A program made the position numbers and the translations under genes. The notes below the pieces were generated by a model. The model ran no database searches. It worked only from the letters and a program-made list of their open reading frames with translations, and had not been told where the DNA came from. A DNA stretch of 11,200 bases from CAIYRG01 sp035318785. GTDB lineage: Bacteria > Pseudomonadota > Alphaproteobacteria > Micropepsales > Micropepsaceae. The DNA is taken from positions 1 to 11,200 of the forward strand of contig DATHDZ010000260.1 in the NCBI GenBank assembly GCA_035318785.1, read 5' to 3'. Within the stretch, counting starts at the first letter, position 1. Every line of letters starts with the position of its first letter. Shown in pieces: positions 6,262 through 11,200 of this stretch.

Positions 6262-8001
6262 ATGTCCGCAACAATTCAGAGCATAGATGCCAATGCACCC
6301 GAAGCAGAGCGGGAGCTGACGGATGGCTTCCACCTCGTCATCAACGCGCTCAAGCTCAACGGCATCAACACGATCTACGGCGTGCCCGGCATCCCGATCA
6401 CGGATTTCGGCCGCATGGCACAGGCCGAAGGCATCCGCGTCATCTCGTTCCGGCATGAGCAGAACGCCGGCTATGCGGCCTCCATCGCCGGCTTCCTCAC
6501 CAAGAAACCCGGCATCTGTCTGACGGTGTCGGCGCCCGGCTTCCTCAATGGTCTGACCGCGCTCGCGCATGCGACCACCAACTGCTTCCCGATGATCCTG
6601 ATCTCGGGCTCCTCCGAGCGCGAGATCGTCGATCTGCAGCAGGGCGACTACGAAGAGATGGACCAATTGGCCATCGCGAAGCCCCTCTGCAAGGCGGCCT
6701 TCCGCGTGCTGCACGCCGCCGACATCGGCATCGGCGTGGCGCGCGCGATCCGCGCGGCGGTTTCCGGCCGTCCGGGCGGCGTCTATCTCGATCTGCCGGC
6801 CAAGCTGTTCGGCCAGGTCATGGACGCCGAGGCGGGAGCCAAGTCGCTCGTCAAAGTCATCGACGCGGCGCCTGCACAAATTCCCGCGCCATCCGCGGTC
6901 AAGCGCGCACTCGATGTCCTCAGAAACGCCAAACGCCCCCTGATCATTCTCGGCAAGGGCGCGGCTTACGCGCAAGCCGACGATGCGATCCGCGAGCTTG
7001 TCGAGAAGACGGGCATTCCGTTCCTGCCGATGAGCATGGGCAAGGGTCTCCTGCCCGACACGCATCCGCAATGCGCGGGCGCGGCGCGTTCGACGGTGCT
7101 CAAAGATGCCGACGTTGTGATGCTGATCGGCGCGCGTCTGAACTGGCTGCTCTCGCACGGCAAGGGCAAGACTTGGGGCGAAGCACCGAAAAAATTCATC
7201 CAGATCGACATCGAGCCCAAGGAAATGGACTCGAACGTCGAGATCGCCGCACCGCTGGTCGGCGACATCGGTTCCTGCGTCTCGGCGCTGCTCGATGGGC
7301 TCGGTGGCGATTGGCCCGCGGCGCCCGCCGATTGGATCAAGACCGTCACCTCCAAGCGTGACGAGAACGTCGCCAAAATGGCGCCGCGCTTGATGAACAA
7401 CAACTCGCCGATGGATTACCACGGCGCGCTCGGCGTCCTGCGCACCATCGTCAAAGAGCGTCCAGATGCCATCCTCGTCAACGAAGGCGCCAACGCGCTC
7501 GATCTGACGCGCGGCATCATCGACATGTATCAGCCGCGCAAGCGCCTGGATGTCGGCACCTGGGGCATCATGGGTATCGGCATGGGTTATTGCATTGCCG
7601 CGACCGTCGAGACCGGCAAGCCCGTGCTTGCCATCGAAGGCGACAGCGCCTTCGGATTCTCGGGCATGGAAGTGGAAACCATTTGCCGCTACGGGCTGCC
7701 GGTCTGCGTCGTCATCTTCAACAATGACGGCATCTATCGGGGCACCGACGTCAACACCTCGGGAACCAAGGACCCCGCGACGACCGTCTTCGTCAAAGGC
7801 GCGCGCTACGACAAGATGATCGAGGCTTTCGGCGGCGTAGGCGTCAATGCAACCTCGCCGGATGAGTTGAAGCGGGCCGTCAACGCGGCCATGGATTCCG
7901 GCAAGCCGACCCTCATCAATGCCGTGCTCGACCCGGGGGCCGGCAGCGAAAGCGGCCGCATCGGCAATCTCAACCCACAAAGCAAGCTCAAGAAGAAATA
8001 A
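6262..8001 (+). CDS. oxc: Oxalyl-CoA decarboxylase, ThDP-dependent
   Basis: This cytoplasmic enzyme converts oxalyl-CoA to formyl-CoA and CO2 with thiamine diphosphate and Mg. The protein has 579 residues (family about 565-580) with the three domains of the ThDP decarboxylase fold. The N-terminal Pyr domain carries the catalytic Glu66 in FRHEQNAG and the active-site pair Tyr130-Glu131 in QGDYEEMD. The middle domain (about 200-350) in this family binds ADP as an activator. The PP domain has the cofactor motif from GDSAFGF (460-466) to FNNDG (486-490), with Tyr492 matching the active-site Tyr483 of the O. formigenes enzyme. The lid SESGRIGNLNP (562-572) contains the serine that closes over substrate. 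It ends in a basic tail KLKKK. The start follows GGGAGAGGGCGAA. The gap is 39 nt from the regulator and 43 nt to frc, the usual partner. Confidence 0.97.
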   Translation: MSATIQSIDANAPEAERELTDGFHLVINALKLNGINTIYGVPGIPITDFGRMAQAEGIRVISFRHEQNAGYAASIAGFLTKKPGICLTVSAPGFLNGLTALAHATTNCFPMILISGSSEREIVDLQQGDYEEMDQLAIAKPLCKAAFRVLHAADIGIGVARAIRAAVSGRPGGVYLDLPAKLFGQVMDAEAGAKSLVKVIDAAPAQIPAPSAVKRALDVLRNAKRPLIILGKGAAYAQADDAIRELVEKTGIPFLPMSMGKGLLPDTHPQCAGAARSTVLKDADVVMLIGARLNWLLSHGKGKTWGEAPKKFIQIDIEPKEMDSNVEIAAPLVGDIGSCVSALLDGLGGDWPAAPADWIKTVTSKRDENVAKMAPRLMNNNSPMDYHGALGVLRTIVKERPDAILVNEGANALDLTRGIIDMYQPRKRLDVGTWGIMGIGMGYCIAATVETGKPVLAIEGDSAFGFSGMEVETICRYGLPVCVVIFNNDGIYRGTDVNTSGTKDPATTVFVKGARYDKMIEAFGGVGVNATSPDELKRAVNAAMDSGKPTLINAVLDPGAGSESGRIGNLNPQSKLKKK

Positions 8002-8044
8002 GAAACACCCAACGCAATTCCAGAATCGAGAGGGAGGAAACGAA

Positions 8045-8230
8045 ATGGCGATGAGCAAAACAAAAAAAGCAAAGCGCGCCGCGAAGAAACCGGCCGCGAA
8101 AAAAGCGTCGGTGAAGCGCGCATCGGTAAAGAAGGCGGCGGTGAAAGCATCGGCGAGAAAGCCGGCCCCGAAAAAGGCGGCAAAAAACGGCAACGGCCTG
8201 CCGAGGCCCAGCGGCAAAGCATGGGGCGCG
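8045..8230 (+). other. Histone-H1-like Lys/Ala/Pro-rich N-terminal extension of Frc
   Basis: This encodes residues 1-62 of Frc. The first 47 residues hold 16 Lys, 3 Arg and 15 Ala and no acidic residue, in the style of H1 C-terminal tails and bacterial HU or AlgP tails. Three tandem pentads ASVKR, ASVKK and AAVKA (residues 21-35, bases 8105-8149) are visible. Lys codons alternate AAA/AAG and Ala codons vary, so the repeats are kept at protein level rather than as a fresh DNA slippage. Role unknown: nucleic-acid, polyphosphate or CoA-anion binding, or tethering to Oxc, are possible. Confidence 0.85.
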
Positions 8231-9514
8231 GCCGGCAAGGCGCTGGATGGCGTGCGGATCCTCGATTTCACGCATGTGCAATCGGGACCCACTTGCACGC
8301 AATTGCTGGCCTATATGGGCGCGGACTGCATCAAGATCGAACGCCCCGGTGTCGGCGACATCACGCGCACCCAATTGCGCGATGTGAAAGGCGCGGACAG
8401 CCTCTATTTCACCATGCTGAACGGCAACAAGCGTTCGATCACCATCGATTCCAAGCATCCCAAGGGCAAGGAAATCCTCGAGCGGCTGGTGAAGACCTGC
8501 GACGTGCTGGTGGAGAATTTCGCGCCCGGGGCGCTCGACCGCATGGGCTTCACCTGGGAGTATGTGCACAAGCTCAATCCGCGCATCATCATGGCGTCGG
8601 TCAAGGGTTTCGGCCCGGGACCTTACGAAGAATGCAAAGTGTATGAGAACATCGCGCAATGCGCCGGCGGCGCGGCATCGACGACGGGCTTCCGTGAAGG
8701 TCCGCCGCTGGTGACCGGCGCGCAGATCGGCGATTCGGGCACGGGATTGCATCTCGCGCTCGGCATCGTGTCCGCTCTGTATCAACGTAACCGCACCGGA
8801 CGCGGCCAGCGCGTGCTGTGCGCCATGCAGGACGGCGTGCTGAATCTCGCGCGCGTGAAACTGCGCGATCAGCAGCGCCTGAAGCACGGGCCGCTCACCG
8901 AATACAGCCAATACGGCGAAGGCATCCCATTCGGCGCCGCGGTTCCGCGCGCCGGTAACGATTCGGGCGGTGGCCAGCCGGCTTGGCTCCTCAAATGCAA
9001 AGGTTGGGAGACCGATCCCGACGCCTATATCTACTTCATCACCCAGGCGCCGGTGTGGAGCGAGATCTGCGATCTGATCGGCAAGCCGGAATGGAAGACC
9101 GATCCGGACTACGCCACACCGCCGGCGCGGCTGCCAAGGCTCAAATTCATCTTCGGCACGATCGAGCAATGGACCATGACCAAGACGAAATTCGAAGTCA
9201 TGGATATCTGCAACCAGGTCGACATTCCGGTTGGGCCGATCCTGTCGATGAAGGAAATCGCCGAGGAAAAATCGCTTCGCGCCACCGGTACCGTGGTCGA
9301 AGTGGATCATCCGACACGCGGCAAATATCTGACCGTCGGCAATCCGATCAAACTGTCGGATTCGCCTTGCGACGTGCAGCGTTCGCCGCTTCTGGGCGAG
9401 CACACGGACGAGATCCTCTCCAAGGTGCTGGGCTATTCCGGCAAGGAGCTGGCGGAGATCAAGGCATCGGGGGCGATCACGCCGCCGGATAAGTCACGCG
9501 CCGAAGCGGCGTAA
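8045..9514 (+). CDS. frc: Formyl-CoA:oxalate CoA-transferase with Lys/Ala-rich N-terminal extension
   Basis: This class III CoA-transferase moves CoA from formyl-CoA to oxalate. The core begins near residue 63 (KALDGVRILDF) and is 427 residues, matching the 428-residue O. formigenes enzyme. Gln79 (THVQSGP), Arg100, Tyr121 and the catalytic Asp230 (IGDSGTG, forming the aspartyl-CoA intermediate) are present. So are the glycine loop SGGGQP (307-312), the LRDQQRL block and LGEHTDE near the C-terminus. At the FRC Trp48 position it has Gln110, as E. coli YfdW does, and like YfdW it lacks the longer insertion after LxEYPQ. Residues 1-62 are an extra basic extension not usual for the family. The start at 8045 is set by GGAGG at 7-nt spacing; no in-frame ATG exists between the extension and the core. 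In the genome it follows oxc and completes the oxalate cycle. Confidence 0.95.
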   Translation: MAMSKTKKAKRAAKKPAAKKASVKRASVKKAAVKASARKPAPKKAAKNGNGLPRPSGKAWGAAGKALDGVRILDFTHVQSGPTCTQLLAYMGADCIKIERPGVGDITRTQLRDVKGADSLYFTMLNGNKRSITIDSKHPKGKEILERLVKTCDVLVENFAPGALDRMGFTWEYVHKLNPRIIMASVKGFGPGPYEECKVYENIAQCAGGAASTTGFREGPPLVTGAQIGDSGTGLHLALGIVSALYQRNRTGRGQRVLCAMQDGVLNLARVKLRDQQRLKHGPLTEYSQYGEGIPFGAAVPRAGNDSGGGQPAWLLKCKGWETDPDAYIYFITQAPVWSEICDLIGKPEWKTDPDYATPPARLPRLKFIFGTIEQWTMTKTKFEVMDICNQVDIPVGPILSMKEIAEEKSLRATGTVVEVDHPTRGKYLTVGNPIKLSDSPCDVQRSPLLGEHTDEILSKVLGYSGKELAEIKASGAITPPDKSRAEAA

Positions 9515-9525
9515 TCCCAAGCGAC

Positions 9526-9600
9526 GGAGGGGGGGTGTTTCACCCCTCCCCCTACCCCCTACCCCCTCCCGGGAGGGGGTAAAAGAGAAGGGGAAGGGAA
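9526..9600 (+). promoter_or_regulatory. G/C-run hairpins and palindrome before the formyltransferase-like gene
   Basis: In the frc to formyltransferase-like gap a hairpin of GGAGGG...GTG with CACCCCTCC around a TTT loop (9526-9549) is followed by a perfect 22-bp palindrome (9560-9581) centred on CCCGGG. Between them the plus strand has five C-runs of 4, 5, 5, 5 and 3 (9543-9570) separated by T, TA, TA and T, so the minus strand can form a G-quadruplex. The plus strand also has four G-runs from 9571 to 9598 that include the ribosome binding site. There is no U-tract, so it is more likely a transcript-processing, stability or translation-control element, or a dispersed repeat, than a terminator. 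Confidence 0.7.
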
Positions 9601-9604
9601 GAAC

Positions 9605-10534
9605 ATGCGAATTGTTGTCCACGGCCAACAGGCCTTCGGCAAAGCGGTGCTCGACGCTCTCATCCGGCGCGGCGACAACGTGGTTGCCGTCTATGTCGCG
9701 CCGGAGAAGCCGGGCGCGAAGGCCGATCCGTTGAAGGAAGCGGCTATCGCGGCGGGCATTCCCGTCGTGCAGCCCGCGTCCTATCGCAAAGAGGAAGTGT
9801 GGGAGGAATTCCGCCTGCTGTCGCCCGACCTTCAGGTGATGGCATTCGTCACGCTGTTCGTGCCGGAGGAATTCCTGAACATCCCGACCCATGGCTCGAT
9901 CCAATATCATCCCTCGCTTCTGCCCTTGGGGCGCGGCGCATCGGCGATCAATTGGCCGATCATCCAAGGCGAGAAAGAGACGGGCCTTTCGATCTTCTGG
10001 CCCGACAATGGTTTGGATACGGGCGACGTGCTGCTTCAGAAAAAGACGCCGATCAGCGAGACCGATTCTTTGGGCAGCGTCTATTTCGACCGGCTGTTCC
10101 CGATGGGTGTCGAGGCCATGATGGAGGCCATCGATCTGGTGAAAGGTGGTAAAGCTCCGCGCATCAAGCAGGACGAAAGCCTTGCCACCTATGAGGGCCG
10201 TTGCGGCGCGGAAAACGCCAAAATCGATTGGGGTAAGCCCTGGCGTCAGATCCACAATCTGATCCGCGGCTGCAGCCCGGCGCCCGGCGCTTGGACCACC
10301 GTCGACGGCAAGACGTTGCAGATCTTCGAAGCCAAGCCCCTTCCCGCCAAGGACCCCAAAGGCATCGCCGGCAAGATCGGCGAAGTGGTCGACATCGGCG
10401 ATGACGGCTTCTCCGTGGTCTGCGCCGACGGCCGCATCAGAGTGCTGCGCGTCAAACCCGCCGATGGCGGGAAAGTCGCCGCAGCGGATTTCGTCAAGAC
10501 TGCAAATCTCGCCGTCGGCACGCGCCTCGGCTGA
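9605..10534 (+). CDS. Formyltransferase-family protein (Fmt / 10-formyl-THF hydrolase-like)
   Basis: The protein has 309 residues. Residues 1 to about 200 form the formyltransferase N-terminal domain: a Rossmann-like start MRIVVHGQQAFG, the loop HGSIQYHPSLLPLGRGASAI (96-115) and FWPDNGLDTGD (131-141). Catalytic His102 and Asp138 of this superfamily are present. The Asn that normally lies two residues before the His is Gln100. The segments YHPSLLP...GASAINW, TYEG, and IHNLIRG...PGAW (216-230) are closer to the hydrolase domain of 10-formyl-THF dehydrogenase (ALDH1L1/FDH) than to bacterial Fmt. Residues about 205-309 look like the C-terminal Fmt domain. It lacks the dehydrogenase part. Placed between frc and fhs (90 and 25 nt), it probably acts on 10-formyl-THF, either as a deformylase or as a formyl carrier enzyme linked to formyl-CoA. 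A true initiator-tRNA Fmt is unlikely without def beside it. The start is set by a purine-rich GGGAAG leader. Confidence 0.85.
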   Translation: MRIVVHGQQAFGKAVLDALIRRGDNVVAVYVAPEKPGAKADPLKEAAIAAGIPVVQPASYRKEEVWEEFRLLSPDLQVMAFVTLFVPEEFLNIPTHGSIQYHPSLLPLGRGASAINWPIIQGEKETGLSIFWPDNGLDTGDVLLQKKTPISETDSLGSVYFDRLFPMGVEAMMEAIDLVKGGKAPRIKQDESLATYEGRCGAENAKIDWGKPWRQIHNLIRGCSPAPGAWTTVDGKTLQIFEAKPLPAKDPKGIAGKIGEVVDIGDDGFSVVCADGRIRVLRVKPADGGKVAAADFVKTANLAVGTRLG

Positions 10535-10559
10535 ACCCATCGCCCCAAAGGATCTTCCT

Positions 10560-11200
10560 ATGCCTGCTTCGCAGCATCAGACGCCCAAATCCGACATCGA
10601 AATTTCGCAAAACGCGAAAATCATTCCGATCATGAAGGTCGCGCGCGAGCGCCTCGGCATCGAACCGGAGAATCTCGACCCCTATGGCCATTACAAAGCC
10701 AAGCTGTCGATGGACTTCGTCAAATCGCTGCAGAACCGTCCCAATGGCAAACTGATCCTGGTCTCCGCGATCACGCCGACTCCGGCCGGCGAAGGCAAGA
10801 CGACGACGACGGTGGGGCTGACCGATGCGCTCAACCATATCGGCAAGAAGGCGATGCTGTGTCTGCGCGAACCATCGCTCGGGCCTTCGTTCGGCATGAA
10901 GGGCGGCGCGGCGGGCGGCGGCTACGCCCAGGTCGTCCCGATGGAAGACATCAACCTGCATTTCACCGGCGATTTCCATGCCATCACCTCGGCGAACAAT
11001 CTGCTCGCCGCGCTGATCGACAATCACATCTATTGGGGAAATTCGCTCAACATCGATCAGCGCCGCGTCGCCTGGCGGCGCGTGCTGGACATGAACGACC
11101 GCGCGTTGCGCGAGATTGTCTCGTCGCTGGGCGGCGTCGCCAATGGCTTCCCGCGTCAGGACGGCTTCGACATCACGGTGGCGTCCGAAGTGATGGCGAT
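10560..11200 (+). CDS. fhs: Formate-tetrahydrofolate ligase, 5' part (cut by window end)
   Basis: This enzyme uses ATP to join formate and THF, giving 10-formyl-THF. Only the first 213 codons of a family of about 555 residues are in the window; the frame is open to the edge. The start ATG at 10560 follows AAGGA at 7-nt spacing and lies 25 nt after the formyltransferase-like gene. The N-terminus has NAKIIPIMKVARERLGI (18-34). The ATP-binding loop TPTPAGEGKTTTTVGL is at 72-87. The family blocks REPSLGPSFGMKGGAAGGGY (103-122), INLHFTGDFHAIT (131-143), NNLLAALIDNHIYWGN (146-161) and QRRVAWRRVLDMNDRALR (167-184) follow. No frameshift is seen. In this operon it can capture formate released by Frc into one-carbon metabolism instead of exporting it. 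Confidence 0.97.
   Translation, partial: MPASQHQTPKSDIEISQNAKIIPIMKVARERLGIEPENLDPYGHYKAKLSMDFVKSLQNRPNGKLILVSAITPTPAGEGKTTTTVGLTDALNHIGKKAMLCLREPSLGPSFGMKGGAAGGGYAQVVPMEDINLHFTGDFHAITSANNLLAALIDNHIYWGNSLNIDQRRVAWRRVLDMNDRALREIVSSLGGVANGFPRQDGFDITVASEVMA

Noticed and set aside
6124..8298. Open frame of 724 codons on the minus strand opposite oxc
   Set aside because: It covers oxc exactly out of phase, has the Asp/Arg/His/Ala-rich composition of a GC-bias shadow, and has no domain; oxc on the plus strand is unambiguous.
7988..9403. Open frame of 471 codons on the minus strand opposite frc
   Set aside because: The translation is Arg/His/Asp-rich with no motif, and its C-terminal part is the complement of the Lys/Ala extension; it is a shadow.
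9605..10534. Housekeeping methionyl-tRNA formyltransferase
   Set aside because: The motifs are nearer the 10-formyl-THF hydrolase domain, Asn is replaced by Gln100, and it lies between frc and fhs rather than beside def; kept as a remaining alternative.

Overview
The window suggests a GC-rich alphaproteobacterium-like chromosome. The evidence is high GC, third-position G/C bias, a tRNA gene with encoded CCA, and FCD-type GntR control of a C1/oxalate cluster. No marker here fixes the genus. There is no phage, plasmid or CRISPR signal.

Left part (1-1190): a tRNA-Thr(UGU) gene on the minus strand, then two small plus-strand genes for exported proteins of unknown function, one a lipoprotein and one a signal-peptide protein.

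Middle-left (1192-3905): a large minus-strand gene for a polytopic membrane protein fused to a spermidine-synthase-like Rossmann domain. It meets the second small gene tail to tail with 5 nt between stop codons. Upstream of it lie two homologous long palindromes (3731-3808 and 3822-3897). They differ at eight arm positions, and every difference is compensated in the opposite arm.

Right part (3906-11200): an oxalate-use locus. A minus-strand OxlT-type oxalate/formate antiporter gene is divergent from a plus-strand series: GntR/FCD regulator, oxalyl-CoA decarboxylase (oxc), formyl-CoA:oxalate CoA-transferase (frc), a Fmt/10-formyl-THF hydrolase-like protein, and the start of formate-THF ligase (fhs), which runs off the window. 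Gaps between the series genes are 39, 43, 90 and 25 nt, consistent with one transcription unit.

How the genes work together (known chemistry plus inference): OxlT brings oxalate in against formate. Frc moves CoA from formyl-CoA to oxalate, giving formate and oxalyl-CoA. Oxc decarboxylates oxalyl-CoA back to formyl-CoA. Formate is exported, or is activated by Fhs to 10-formyl-THF. The Fmt-like protein would act on the formyl/folate pool, a link not part of the textbook oxalate cycle.

The most unusual points are the covarying, oppositely oriented palindrome pair; a histone-H1-like Lys/Ala-rich extension of about 62 residues on Frc, which has its own strong ribosome binding site; the folate formyl-handling gene placed between frc and fhs; and a G/C-run palindrome with quadruplex potential on both strands directly before that gene.
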